Shown here one piece after another: positions 48,323 to 59,075 of a stretch of DNA of 64,000 nt. A model generated the notes under the pieces. That model did no database searches, was not told the DNA's origin, and was given only the letters and a program-made list of their open reading frames with translations. The DNA comes from Novymonas esmeraldas (taxonomy: Eukaryota > Euglenozoa > Kinetoplastea > Trypanosomatida > Trypanosomatidae), in the NCBI GenBank assembly GCA_019188245.1, contig JAECZO010000034.1, forward strand, positions 1 to 64,000, given 5' to 3'. Both the position numbers and the translations under genes were made by a program. Within the stretch, counting starts at the first letter, position 1; the number at the start of each line of letters is the position of its first letter.

Positions 48323-48808
48323 GTTTTTATTTTTGTTGTTGTTGGTGTTGATGTTGTTTGCTGTCGAAGCGACGCGCAGCCGCTCCGCAGCGCTGCACCA
48401 CACACGTGCTCACACACATAAATGGAGAGAGAGAGAGAGCAAGGAGGGGTGGAAGGGGAGACGGGACCAGCGCGCGGGCTGCTTCTCCAGCCGCACTCCG
48501 CCACAACAGCGATATGAGCACTGCAGTGGCGCACAGGAAGGCGCAAGCGAACACGAGTATGTATGTGTGTGTGTGTGCGTGTGTGGGTCATGGATGAGGA
48601 GTTCACTTGGGTGGAGAGGTGTTGGGAAAGCAGAACGCAGCGCGGCTCCCACATGCAACCTCTCGCCCTCCCTCCCTCCTCCTCTCCTCTCCTCTTCCTC
48701 CCTCACTCACTCACTCTCTCTGCCACCGGTGGCGGTCGCGGCAGCCTTCCGTTCGCCCTGTTCTGATGAAAGAGAAAGAGAGAGACACACGCGCAGACGA
48801 CACAGTCG
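48323..48808. other. Short intergenic region between the Gfo-like gene and DIM1
   Basis: About 490 bp, the tightest spacing in the window. It contains GTT repeats beside the DIM1 start, a GA repeat near 48423-48438, (GT)n near 48565-48585 and C/T-rich sequence at 48655-48722. No gene seen. Confidence 0.55.
48408..48440 (-). promoter_or_regulatory. Candidate trans-splice acceptor for DIM1
   Basis: Minus-strand CT repeat (complement of about 48424-48440) followed by the first AG at 48410-48409; leader about 86 nt. Confidence 0.4.
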
Positions 48809-51289
48809 TCATGGCGACTGGGTCGCGGCGGAGTCGAGGATACGCTCCACCACGGTCTGGATGAGCCACGCGTGCTGCACGTCCAGCGCAGCCGCCTCCC
48901 CCGCCGTCAACTCCGCCTTGAGAGAGGGCGCGGATGACGTTGTCGGCGCGGCGGCGGACACGGCACCGATTCCAAGACCGCCGCCAAAGCCAGTGCCACG
49001 TCCACGCGCGCCACGGCCGTAGTACCCGCCCCCGCGATTGGCGTAGCGGGCACCGTAGGGTTGGTAGCCGCCGCCGAACCCCGCCCCACCACCGAGCGGC
49101 GCTGCAGCCGCGGTGACGCTCAGCTGCGCTCGCACGCGCTGCCACAGTCGACACTCCGCGCACGGCTCGGCGGCGCCGACGGTCACAACATGCTCACGGC
49201 GCTCTCGCTGCCCAGACGCAGCAGCCGCGTCCTGCGTGGCGACGCTGTAGCGGTGCAACACACGCGGGGCGGCTGGTGTCGTTGCCGGTGTCGTGCCCGG
49301 TGCAGCCCCTCCCGCCGCGGGAGGGCCAGGGAGCAGAGGGTGATGCACCGTAAGCACGCTTCTCGTCCCGACCACGCGCAACGACTGCTGGAACGTCCTT
49401 GAGTCGTCGGTGTCGTCGTCGTGGTCGTCCAGCACACGCAACTCGGTGCTCTCCGTGGCTGCGACATAGAGAGAGACGCAGAGGTACGCGGGCCGCGTCG
49501 GCGCCACGCCCGGAGCCGCCGCTGCCCCAACGGCCGCCGTCGCGGCCTCCTCGAGGCCGTAGTACATCTCCGCCTGCACCGTCAGCGGCTGACGCGCCTC
49601 GGCGGAGCGGCGCAGCACGCGGCCCACGACCATGTCGGGGCACGTCCAGTCCAACAGCTGCAGCACTGCCGCCACCGCGTCCCAGCCGAGGCTGCCCATG
49701 ACACCCATGGACGCCGCCGACACGGGCAAGGAGCCGCCGCTGCCGATGACGACCAGTCCAACACGGCGTGCCACACCGACTACGCTGCCAGCCTCCCCCA
49801 CGGCGAGAGAAGGCGGAGTCGGCGGCGGCGGCGGCGGTGATGGTGGCGCCGCACCCGGTGACGCGCCGCTCCCCTCGGTCTCCTTCGCGGTGGACGAGGT
49901 GGGGTGAGGGGTGGCGGTGGTGGCCGGTGTTGCAGCCGCAGAACTCTTGGCGCTGCTCGCGGCGGTGCCGTCGGAGGTGTCCTTCACGGCGTCGCCGAGG
50001 GTGGACCCGAGAAGGTCGAAGACGGAGAACCCGCCGTCGCTCTCCTCCGCCGGCGCCACTGTCTTGGCCACCGTCGTGGCGACGACGCCACCGCCGCCAC
50101 CGCCGCTGCTGGCTGTTGTTGTGGTGGTGGTGGTGGTGGCGGTGGTGTGAACCGGTGTTGAGACGGCGCGACGCACACCAATCGCCTTGCGCAGCTCCGC
50201 CATCGCGGTGCTCGACCACCCACGCCGGCAGCCGCCGCCACGGTAGAGGAAGAGGCGACGCATCTCGGGCCGGCCACGAACAGTGGATGCCGCCGCCGCT
50301 GCGCAGCTCGCCAGCGTGTCGGCCGACAGCGCGCACTCCACCACGAGGTGCTTGCCGCGCTCCAGCAGCCACAGCAGTGCTGCCCGCACGCCAGCCTCGT
50401 CGCACTCCGCCCCGTAGTCTAGCAAGCAGACAACCTCCACCTCATCTACAAGCGCAGTGGCACCCCGGCCACCGCTGCCCGCCCCCGCAGCAGCACCAAC
50501 TGCTGAACTCGGCGATGTCGCGCCCGCCCGCGACGACCAGTACCCTGCGCCAGACGCCGAGGCAGTGCCGCCGCTGCCGGTCTTGACGGCGGCGGCGCTG
50601 CTCTGCGGCTCAAGAAACGGCTTCAGGAACCAACTCCACGCAGTCGCCACGATGTCGTCCTTCTCCGGCGCACGTGCCGGGGCGGCGGCAGTGGTGGCCG
50701 TCGCCGTCGTTGCTGCCGCCGTTGCTGTCGCCTCGTCCGCGGCGTCCTCCGAGACGCACACACGCACCCCCACCGCAGGTGGCGGCGGTGACGCTCCTGC
50801 TGTGAGGGGCCTGCGTGAGGACGGCAGCTGATGGAACTCCACGCACCGCGCCGCCGCCGCCCGCGCCGCCTCTGCCGCCGCCCTGCGCCTCGTCACGGTG
50901 GTGACGGGTGAGGTGCTGTTCGTGGAGTCTGCGGCGTGGCTTGGCTGGGCATCCGCAGTGCCGACGACGACGGTGACACGCAGGCCACCGGTGTGCATGG
51001 GCCACCACTGGCGGAACATGGCCTCCCCGGTGCCGATGACCGCGACGCGCGGCGTCTCGGTGCCCGCGTTGGCGGTGCTGCTCCCCGCGCTCTGCACCTG
51101 CGCACCCCCGCCCCAGCCGACACCGGTGCCTCCGATGCTGCTGGAGGCGGCGGTAGTGGCGCCGACGCCGGCCCCGAAGCTGCGGGCGTAGCCGGAGGAG
51201 AAGTGGCCGCGGCCTGCGCCGCTGGTGTGCGAGAAGCCGAAGCCGGCACCGCCGCGCCCACCGCCGGCACTGAACCCTGCCCAGCTCAT
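48809..51289 (-). CDS. Divergent Gfo/Idh/MocA-like protein with Gly/Arg-rich tails
   Basis: 826 residues. A Gly/Phe/Arg-rich head (1-75; GGRGGAGFGF, GRGHFSSGYARSFG) precedes a Rossmann-like start VAVIGTGEA (82-90). After a long insert comes VVCLLDYGAECDEAGVRAALLWLLERGKHLVVECALS; here the family EKP motif reads E318-C-A, so the lysine is absent. The C-terminal oxidoreductase domain is recognisable from MGSLGWDAVAAVLQLLDW and PDMVVGRVLRR, which align with GDLGWYCIRYTLHLMDF and PTEVTGRILKQ of the adjacent gene (13 of 33 identical by eye). The ends also match: AWLIQTVVERILDSA against AWKTQAVMDKMLESA. A second Gly/Tyr/Arg-rich block (about 733-776; YGRGARGRGTGFGGG) interrupts the last part. I infer an old tandem duplicate that lost catalysis. 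The ATG at 51289 starts the Gly-rich head. Confidence 0.75.
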   Translation of the reverse strand: MSWAGFSAGGGRGGAGFGFSHTSGAGRGHFSSGYARSFGAGVGATTAASSSIGGTGVGWGGGAQVQSAGSSTANAGTETPRVAVIGTGEAMFRQWWPMHTGGLRVTVVVGTADAQPSHAADSTNSTSPVTTVTRRRAAAEAARAAAARCVEFHQLPSSRRPLTAGASPPPPAVGVRVCVSEDAADEATATAAATTATATTAAAPARAPEKDDIVATAWSWFLKPFLEPQSSAAAVKTGSGGTASASGAGYWSSRAGATSPSSAVGAAAGAGSGGRGATALVDEVEVVCLLDYGAECDEAGVRAALLWLLERGKHLVVECALSADTLASCAAAAASTVRGRPEMRRLFLYRGGGCRRGWSSTAMAELRKAIGVRRAVSTPVHTTATTTTTTTTASSGGGGGGVVATTVAKTVAPAEESDGGFSVFDLLGSTLGDAVKDTSDGTAASSAKSSAAATPATTATPHPTSSTAKETEGSGASPGAAPPSPPPPPPTPPSLAVGEAGSVVGVARRVGLVVIGSGGSLPVSAASMGVMGSLGWDAVAAVLQLLDWTCPDMVVGRVLRRSAEARQPLTVQAEMYYGLEEAATAAVGAAAAPGVAPTRPAYLCVSLYVAATESTELRVLDDHDDDTDDSRTFQQSLRVVGTRSVLTVHHPLLPGPPAAGGAAPGTTPATTPAAPRVLHRYSVATQDAAAASGQRERREHVVTVGAAEPCAECRLWQRVRAQLSVTAAAAPLGGGAGFGGGYQPYGARYANRGGGYYGRGARGRGTGFGGGLGIGAVSAAAPTTSSAPSLKAELTAGEAAALDVQHAWLIQTVVERILDSAATQSP

Positions 51290-52326
51290 GGCGGACGAGA
51301 CACACACGTGCGATGAGGAGACCGTCGCCAATCGGCCTATCTCATGTGCCTCTGCGCGAGCCTCTCTGTGTAGCTCTATGAGTGAAACGAAGGTGGAAAC
51401 TCTGTATGTGTGTATGTGTATGTGTGTGCGTGTGTGGGAGTTTGTGTGTATGTGAGTGCAATCTAAAGACAAGTAAAAAAAAACCATGCAGCGCGCGACG
51501 TGAGAAGTGGAGGAGGTCGTACACTGTGCAGCAGCGCATGAAACTTGCATGCTCACTACAACGTGTCGGTGATCGGCGCGCCCACACAGACACACTCCCA
51601 GAGACCGCCGCAACGCGCCGTCGGAGCGACTGCGCCGACACACACTGTATCATCAGTGATGCCCTCGCATGTCCGTGTGTGATTGTCCGTGTGGTTGCTC
51701 ATTGTTTTTTTTTTTTTTTTTGTGTGTGTGTGTATGTGTGCCTGTGTGGGTGCGTGGACACGCAGCGTCGCAGATCTGACGGCGTGTCCACACACACACA
51801 CACACACACCCCTCCCTCCTCTTGCGGAGGTATATAGCGAGTAAGCGAGGAAGACGAGGAGGAGGAAGAAGAGGAGGAGACGGAAGAAGAAGAAGATGTG
51901 TGCACGCGGCACACACCTGCGCCACCTGCAGGCGGCGGCTCCCCATGCGGGGGAGAGAGAGAAAGACAGACGATGAAGAGAGGAGAGGAGGGAGAGGAGG
52001 GGAGAGGAGGTGTTGGGGACCAGCACCACCACCCCTCACTGCCCTCCTCCTCCTCCTCTATCGCAGATAGATGAAACATACACACGAGTCGGGCGATACG
52101 CAAAGGGTGGTGTACGGCGAGAGCAGCGCCACACTGTGCAGGAGAGAGAGAGATGGAAGGGGAGAAGGGGGAGAGGAGGGACCCACACCGAGCGACACAC
52201 AGCAGCAGAAGCGGAGCCACTCGTGTGTTTCTGAAATGCAAACACATGCACACACACACACACACGCACGCACGAACGCACGATCGCTTCCCCATTCTCT
52301 CTCTCTCTCTTGCTCTCTCTCTAGAA
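51290..52326. other. Intergenic region between the two Gfo/Idh/MocA genes
   Basis: About 1 kb without a gene. It has (GT)n near 51407-51455, a T-run at about 51705-51721, (CA)n near 51790-51810, GA-rich stretches (51850-52015, 52140-52180) and (CA)n near 52248-52268. Confidence 0.55.
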
Positions 52327-53451
52327 CTACGGAGCTGACGCGGCGTTGCTGCTCATGCGCGCAGACTCGAGCATCTTATCCATCACAGCCTGCGTCTTCC
52401 ATGCCAGCGTCGCCCAGTAGCGCGCGCCTTCCTCCTCCGCCTTGAGCTGGCGTGCATCTCCCTCTCCGGTGGCGTGCAGGAGACGCGCTACGTCTCCCCA
52501 CAGCTCCGTGCGCTGGGAGTTCGGTGTGTCGCCTGCCACGACGTGCTTCGTGGCAGTGTGCAGGTTGTGCGACTCGCACACGTTGTCGTAGCTGCTGTTG
52601 TGCACCTCGTAGTACTGCGTCTCTGCCCGGGTGGTGATGGGGAGGCAGAGGTCATCGATCTGCAGCGTGCCCTCGGTCGTGGCGACGTGAAGGGTTTGTT
52701 CAAAGGCGGTCTCGAAGGAGACGAAGAAGGAGGCCAGGGCGACCTCGCCGTCCACCTCGAAGCGCATGTCGCCCATGAAGGAGATGATGGCGCCCTTGTC
52801 GTTCTGCTTGAGGATGCGACCCGTCACCTCGGTTGGCATCTGGAAGTCCATGAGGTGGAGCGTGTAGCGGATGCAGTACCAGCCGAGGTCGCCGAGTGCG
52901 CCATGCGGCTCCAGCGCGGGATTTGTGCGGATGTCCGTCTCCAGGAAGGCGTCATCGCCGCCAAGAGTGAAGTTCGCGAAGATGTGCTTCACAGGTCCGC
53001 CAAGCCGCCGCACCGCCGCACACACCTCCTTCACCCGCTTCCCGTGCGAGAGCATCGTGCCGTCCATGTAGAGCAGCTGCTGCGCGTCCAGCGCCTCGAT
53101 CCAGGAGCGCAGCTCCTCGGCGTCGGTGGCGGGCGGCTTCTCGCCCACCACGTGCTTCTTGTGCTTGATGCACTCTCGCACCCAGTGGTCGCGCGCCGTC
53201 ACGGGGATCGCGATGTAGATCACATCCACGTCCGCGGCCGACACCAGCTCCTCGTAGCTGCACACCGTCGGCGTCGCCGCAGAATCGAGCTTGAGGGTGT
53301 CGCTGACGCGCTTCACGAAGTCGCGCCCGCGCTCCGCGTCACGGCAGCCGACACGCGTGACGGACATGCCGTTCGCATGGACACCAGCCCACGCACGCCA
53401 TGCAATGTTGGCGGCCCCCAGCAGACCAACGCGGATGGACGGCGTGCTCAT
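52327..53451 (-). CDS. Gfo/Idh/MocA-family NAD(P)-dependent oxidoreductase (dihydrodiol / xylose dehydrogenase-like)
   Basis: 374 residues, normal for the family. Nucleotide-binding start VGLLGAANIAWRAW, then VIYIAIPVTARDHWVRECIK and KHVVGEKPPAT, with the catalytic-type EKP lysine at Lys105. The C-terminal domain contains HGALGDLGWYCIRYTLHLMD, with the expected Asp and Tyr-type substrate-site residues, and a beta-sheet region TLHVATTEGTLQIDDLC. This fits dimeric dihydrodiol dehydrogenase or D-xylose 1-dehydrogenase relatives, which oxidise sugars or trans-diols with NADP; the true substrate cannot be read from sequence. No targeting signal is visible, so it is probably cytosolic. The gene lies directly upstream, in transcription order, of its long divergent relative at 48809-51289. 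The ATG at 53451 begins MSTPSIRVG and is the first Met before the Rossmann motif. Confidence 0.9.
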   Translation of the reverse strand: MSTPSIRVGLLGAANIAWRAWAGVHANGMSVTRVGCRDAERGRDFVKRVSDTLKLDSAATPTVCSYEELVSAADVDVIYIAIPVTARDHWVRECIKHKKHVVGEKPPATDAEELRSWIEALDAQQLLYMDGTMLSHGKRVKEVCAAVRRLGGPVKHIFANFTLGGDDAFLETDIRTNPALEPHGALGDLGWYCIRYTLHLMDFQMPTEVTGRILKQNDKGAIISFMGDMRFEVDGEVALASFFVSFETAFEQTLHVATTEGTLQIDDLCLPITTRAETQYYEVHNSSYDNVCESHNLHTATKHVVAGDTPNSQRTELWGDVARLLHATGEGDARQLKAEEEGARYWATLAWKTQAVMDKMLESARMSSNAASAP

Positions 53452-54778
53452 GATGGGGCAACTCTGACACTGTTGTGTATGTAGGTGTATGTAGGTGTGT
53501 GGAGGTGTGTGTGTGTGTGTGCTTGAGCTCAGAGGTTTCACCTTCAATAGTGCTCACGTGCGTTTGCTTTGTTTATTTGTTTGCAGGTCCGCCGCAGTGT
53601 TTCTTTTTTTGTGCTCCTCACACGATGACGTGTGTGAGTTGGTGGTGGGGAGGGATGATGGGTGGAGCACGAGCGCAGATACCACGACGCGGACAGGAGA
53701 TAAGAGAGAAGAGGCGACGTAGAGGAGTGTGGAGCTCGTTAGATGCGATACATGCGTCTGTGTGTGTGTGTGTGTCTCCCTCTCTTCCTCTTCGCGACAC
53801 AGGAACAGAGCGAGACAGAGAGAGGGGAAGAGGGAGCGGGCAGCATCGGGGTGAAGACCCTTGATGGTAATTTAGAGAACAGCATGCCGGCACCAACGCA
53901 CGCACGCGCCACCGCTCACAGCAACGGTGCAACGCGTGTCAAAAAAAAAAAAAAAAAAACGGGAAAGAAGAGATGGGGAGGCGGACAACCAGACCGACGG
54001 AGTCGTGTTCGTCAAGGCGCACCACTGCACCGCATCGACACACACACACACACACACACACACATACGAACACACAGACACACACACGCCAAACACACGG
54101 CAAACACTACAACGCACGTCAGCGAGTCATTGTTTCTTTTTTTTTTCTTTTTCTCTATGAGTCAACGCACAAACACGCGCGTATCCAGACACCCGCACAC
54201 AAATACACACACATACACACAAGCGCACACGTACGCCTACCAAGCAACATACAGAAGACCCTCACTGCTCTCTCTCTTTCTCTTTCTTTTATTTCTATGC
54301 GAGAAAGTACCAATGAACCAACAAGTAAAACAACAAAGAAGAAGAAGAAGGATGGACAAGACACGGCGAGGAGATCAACGGGTGTTGTCATCACAGCATC
54401 ACAGCTGCCATGGCAACGTAAGCCGCACACAACCACTCCCGCGAGGGAGACAGGGGAGACAGAGAGAGAGAGTGGGAGAGTTGCGAGTCACAGGCTCACC
54501 CACTGCCGCGGGTAGACACACACTCACTCACTCACATACACGAGAGCCTGCGGCTGGGTGTGTGTGTGTGTGTGTGTTTGAGTGTGTGTTGTCGCCAACA
54601 TCAGTGACGATCAAAAAAAAAAAAAAAACAGGAGGAAGGAGGAGAAGCGAAGGAGGTGGCAGTGGTGGAGAATGGAATGGAGCACAGGTGGGTCGCAGCC
54701 GGCGCTGCTGCTACACGACACTCACCCTCCCCCTCTCTCTCCCTCTCTCTCCCTCGTGGTGACGGGACTCGTGTTCCT
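53452..54778. other. Intergenic region between the primase and the oxidoreductase
   Basis: About 1.3 kb with no gene. Contains (GT)n near 53505-53521, GA repeat near 53810-53822, an A19 run (53941-53959), (CA)n near 54039-54064 and 54190-54230, (GT)n near 54559-54578 and an A-run near 54613-54628. Confidence 0.55.
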
Positions 54779-57022
54779 CTACGCCCGTCGTGTGGACGAC
54801 TTCTTCCCATGGCGCAACACGCGTGATGCCGACACAACGCTCTCTGAAGCACCAGCGCTGGCGCCGTCGCTCCTGGAGCTGCCGGGCAAGGCGGCGGCAG
54901 CAGCAGCAGCTGCAAAGCGGGCGTTGCGTTCGTGGTGCCGCGCCGCCGCCTCGGCCTCTCGCTCCACTGCCTCGCGCATTGGCACCTCCAGCTTCCCGAG
55001 CCGCTTGTACGCCCCCCACCAGTCGGAGCGCTCGCCGTGCCTGTCGGGCTGGAAGGCGGCCCACCGCGTCTCACACTCGCCGCTGCGGAACTTGAGAGGG
55101 CACTTGCGGCTCGCCTCCGTCCACGCATCCAACATCTCCTCCATCGCCGGGCGCCGCAGGTTCTTGGCGTTGCGGAAGTGCGATGCGATGCGGTTGGCAC
55201 ACAGTCCCAGCCCGATCCACGTGCGCCACTCGGACACCTCCAGCTCCGTCGCCTGCCGCAGCCACCGGGACGCGTTCTCCACCGCCTCCTTCTCTGTGCG
55301 TGGCAGCAACACCTGTGGCGGGAGCGCCACGTCCTTCCCATCCGCGCCGACGGCCTTGCCACCGCCGTACGCCGGTATCTGGAACCCGCGCGGGGTGTCG
55401 AAGGTCAGCACGCGCGAGAAGGTGGACGGGTCGCGGACGCAGATGGAGTGCAGCGCGGCCTGCTCGTCGCTTACCTTCCCACCGGGGAAGCCCAGATTCC
55501 ACTTGGTGTCGTCGTACACGACGATGGCGCTCGTGTGGTTCTCCTTCATGCAGCTGAACATGCGCAGCATACCGTGTGGCCGGTAGATCTGCAGGTCCAC
55601 GTTGGGCAACCGCTCCTGGAAGCGGACGAGGAACCCCTGCAGGGAGTAGAAGTCAGCGAAGGCCGCGTCCTTGAGCCGTGTGTGGACGTGGAAGGACGCC
55701 TTCTTCAGGTTCGGCGACTGCAGCACGACCTGGGTCTCGATGCGCTCCCCGATCTTCTCGATCTCCTCCTTCAGCGGCCCCAGCACGTCGTCGATCACCT
55801 TGCGCTGGAAGGGGCGGATCTTGGACATGCTCCAGTACTCCTGCGGGACCGGGCAGTCGATGTCCATCACGATGTCGATCGGCGTCCCCACGCGGCCGAA
55901 GACGGCGTGCACGGTGCGGATCGTGTCCGGCATGGACACGATCGCAGCACTCGCCACCGGCAGCGGCGTGCCGGGCCACGCGAAGAACTGGCACCCGCCG
56001 GAGGGCAGGCGACGGGCGAACATGGCATCAGACGAGGCGCACTGCGCCGCCACCTCATCGACGCGGAAGGCCTTCACCATCGCCGTCTTGCGCGCCGCCG
56101 ACGACGACGACGACGAGAACACGTCCACAGTCGAGAAGTCGTCCTCGTCCACGCCGGCGGCGGCGTCGGCGGCGGCGTCCGCCGCCTCTGCGTCGTAGAA
56201 GCTGGTGGGCACCTTCTCCTTCTCCTTCGCCGCCGCGGCCCCCCGTCGACCGGTGTCGTGGCTGCCTCTCTTCGAAGGTGTGTAGTGCGGCGCGTCACCT
56301 CCCTCCTCCCCCTCCTCCACCGCTGCTGCTGCGGCTTCTGCGGCTGCCGGTGGTACCGCGGCAGCAGCTGCGGGCTCCGCGGTGGCCTCGGCGCCGTAGT
56401 CGCTCGACGGAGACTGCGTGGGCTCCTCCTCTGTGAGAGCACCTTCCGGCCGCTTGCGGATCTCGTGCAACATGGCGAGGCCCCGACGTGGAGGGGCAGC
56501 AGCCGCAGCACCGGTGGTGGTGGCGGCGGCGGCTGTCGGCTCGCTCATTGCCGCAGTGGCCGTCGTAGCAGCGGCAGCAGCAGCAGTAGTAGTAGTAGTC
56601 GTGGCAGTCCTGTCCTCCTCCTCCTCCACGACGGAGGGCTCTGCGGCCTCGGCGCCCACTCCGCTCGAGGCGCCGGCATGGCTCACCTTGCGGCGCTTCA
56701 CAATACGACGAATGATCTTCTTCTTCTTTGCTGGCTGAGCTGCAGAAGATGGCGGTGTCACGAGAGACCCCGCCGGGCGTGACGCGGCGGCCATCGGGGC
56801 CACGCCGCTCGTGGCGGACGCCGCCGACATCACCGGAGCGGCCGCAGCCCCCGCATGGCCCGGAGCCGCCATCGCGGAGCGAGGCGGCGGAGGTGTACTC
56901 TGAAATCGGAGACTGGCGGTCGCTGCTGCTGTGTTTGCCGGTGCGGTGGCGGCGGCCATGGGACGCTTCTGGCCCACATCGAAGGCTCCCTTGAGAAGGA
57001 GCAAGGCGGAACGGCGCTGCAT
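54779..57022 (-). CDS. Mitochondrial DNA primase, AEP superfamily (PRI1/PRI2 type)
   Basis: 747 residues. The start MQRRSALLLLKGAFDVGQKR and nearby SLRFQSTPP look like a mitochondrial presequence. Residues 50-300 are low complexity (Ala, Glu, Thr). The archaeo-eukaryotic primase core begins near 335: motif I IVMDID with Asp387 and Asp389, motif II KASFHVH with Ser443 and His445, and motif III NVDLQIYRPHGMLRMF with Asp476. All metal- and nucleotide-binding residues are present. A PriCT-2-like domain follows, with WRTWIGLGLCANRIA and then LDAWTEASRKCP and CETRWAAF. This AEP plus PriCT-2 order fits the kinetoplastid mitochondrial primases PRI1 and PRI2, which prime kDNA minicircle and maxicircle replication. 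Which of the two it is, or a PrimPol-like relative, needs alignment. ATG at 57022 gives the presequence and follows a textbook acceptor. Confidence 0.85.
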   Translation of the reverse strand: MQRRSALLLLKGAFDVGQKRPMAAATAPANTAAATASLRFQSTPPPPRSAMAAPGHAGAAAAPVMSAASATSGVAPMAAASRPAGSLVTPPSSAAQPAKKKKIIRRIVKRRKVSHAGASSGVGAEAAEPSVVEEEEDRTATTTTTTAAAAAATTATAAMSEPTAAAATTTGAAAAAPPRRGLAMLHEIRKRPEGALTEEEPTQSPSSDYGAEATAEPAAAAAVPPAAAEAAAAAVEEGEEGGDAPHYTPSKRGSHDTGRRGAAAAKEKEKVPTSFYDAEAADAAADAAAGVDEDDFSTVDVFSSSSSSAARKTAMVKAFRVDEVAAQCASSDAMFARRLPSGGCQFFAWPGTPLPVASAAIVSMPDTIRTVHAVFGRVGTPIDIVMDIDCPVPQEYWSMSKIRPFQRKVIDDVLGPLKEEIEKIGERIETQVVLQSPNLKKASFHVHTRLKDAAFADFYSLQGFLVRFQERLPNVDLQIYRPHGMLRMFSCMKENHTSAIVVYDDTKWNLGFPGGKVSDEQAALHSICVRDPSTFSRVLTFDTPRGFQIPAYGGGKAVGADGKDVALPPQVLLPRTEKEAVENASRWLRQATELEVSEWRTWIGLGLCANRIASHFRNAKNLRRPAMEEMLDAWTEASRKCPLKFRSGECETRWAAFQPDRHGERSDWWGAYKRLGKLEVPMREAVEREAEAAARHHERNARFAAAAAAAALPGSSRSDGASAGASESVVSASRVLRHGKKSSTRRA

Positions 57023-59038
57023 CTCTCGGCAAAGAGCGAGACGGTGCGCACGAGAGTGTCTATACGTGTGTGTGTTTGTTTGTTTGTTTGTTTGTGTGTG
57101 TGTGTGTATGCTGAAAGCTGAAAAGGAAAAAAAAAAAGGTGGGGGAGGTGATGTCTATGTGAGGAAGAACGAGTCAGGAAGACAGAGAGCGGCGCACACG
57201 GGATGAAATCTCCACCACACACACACACACACTCTCTCGATGTCGCAAAAGAAAGAAACTAAACGAAGGGGACGAGAGATAGTGAGGGGGGGGGGAGGAG
57301 GAGACCCTCGTATCACGTTCCGGGAAGAGGAGAGGGGAGAGGATGCGTGTGCACGTACGTGTGTGTTTGTGTGTGTTTATGTTGTATGTGGGGTGTGTGC
57401 TCTCTCTCTCGTCGTTCTGCAAAAGTCGGAGCGAGACACTGTGCTGTGTGCTGTGGTGAGAGAGTTGGCTGGAGGAAGGGATTGGAAAAGGGGGCCGGGG
57501 CAGAAGCCGTAAGAACAGGAGGGAGCACTTCCCCAATGCAAACGCATGCACATCACACACACACGCGTGCAGGCATGACGGAGATGCAGCGGACGAGAGA
57601 AGCAGAGGAGAGAAGCGGAAGGTGAAAGAACGAGATACAGATGGGGGAGGGCTGGTGGAGTGCGCAACACCCCACAAGAGGTGCCTGCATGCGTGCACCA
57701 CATAGGGGTGCTGCGGTGTGGCAGAAAAGAAAGAGGAGGGGACACACACGAACACGTCTTTGCCGGCGAGAGCAGCCGAAGAAGGTACACTCACGATTCA
57801 CCTCTTCCCCCTCCTCCTCCCTTCACAGTGTGTGCCGCATGGTGCCGTCATGGATCCCACACACGCATGCGCAGCTGACGATGATCTGAGTGTTGTACTT
57901 GTTGTTCTTCATTTCGACTTCGTGTGCTTACTTTTTTTTTTTTTTTTTTTTGCGTGTGTGTATACAAAAAAAAAAAAAAGTGAGCACGAGTGTGCATGTA
58001 GAGAGGGAGTGAAAAGGGAGATGGAGATGGGCTCTGCACCTCATCGACTCTCTCTTTTTGTTTGTCCTTTTTTTTTTTTAGTGTTCATCGTTGTCCTCTC
58101 CATAGTGTTCTTCTCTTCTTCTTGAGCTGTGTTGTGCAGTTTCTCTTGTCATGACGTCGCCGTCACATCTCTCTCTCTCACGGTGAACGAGAGAGAGAGA
58201 GAGAGAGCGACGAGGAGGAACGGTGTGTCTGTTCCGGTGTTGGTGTATGTGCGTGTGTATCGTGGTGTGCAAGAGAAAGAGCAAAGATGACTCTGGGTAC
58301 AACACACACACACACACACACATACACACACACACACACATACACACACACACAGAGCATACTCAGCATACTCGTACACACTTTCTTTCTCAGGGGTCCC
58401 TCTCAACCACGAAAAGATGCGGAGGGACATTAGAAAAACAAAAAAAAAAAAAAGAAAAAGAAACAACAACAACAACAGAAGAAGAAGAAGAGACAAATCT
58501 GAAAAAGGAAACGGACATGAACATATCACCTGGTAAAACGAGAAAGTAAAAAAAAGAAAAAAGAAGGAAAAGAAGAAGCCGTGGGGGGCCATCACGCGCT
58601 GGGGTGTCACGCTCCCCCCTGCCACTGCTTCCGCTATCATCATCACAACCTCATCCACACACACACACACACACATGCACACGCACACTGAGACGCACAA
58701 ACATACACTGTCATGCATACCGCAGGACCCTGCGCAGCACAGCGTGCTGTGGATGTTCACCAGCAACGCAGAGAAAAAAAAAAAAAAGGAGAGGAGAGGG
58801 AGCACCACACGACCTGTGGAAGTGCATGATGATGATGATCGTGGAAAACGGAAAAACTGGAGTTTTCCTTTTGAAGCGAAGCGTGTGACGACCACCACAG
58901 ACGCACACACACGCACACACACAGACGCACACTCACACACAAATGTGGAGCACACTGAGCACGGAGGAGCCCTCTGGCTGTGAAAGGAGAAGAAGAAGAG
59001 AGAGGAGCGCTGGAGCAAGAAGAAGAAGAGCTGGCACA

Positions 59039-59075
<37 letters not shown>

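Noticed and set aside
57174-57794. 206-codon minus-strand frame upstream of the primase
   Set aside because: Ser/Leu/Pro-rich translation of CT-rich leader DNA, with no conserved-looking block; best explained by pyrimidine-rich processing sequence.
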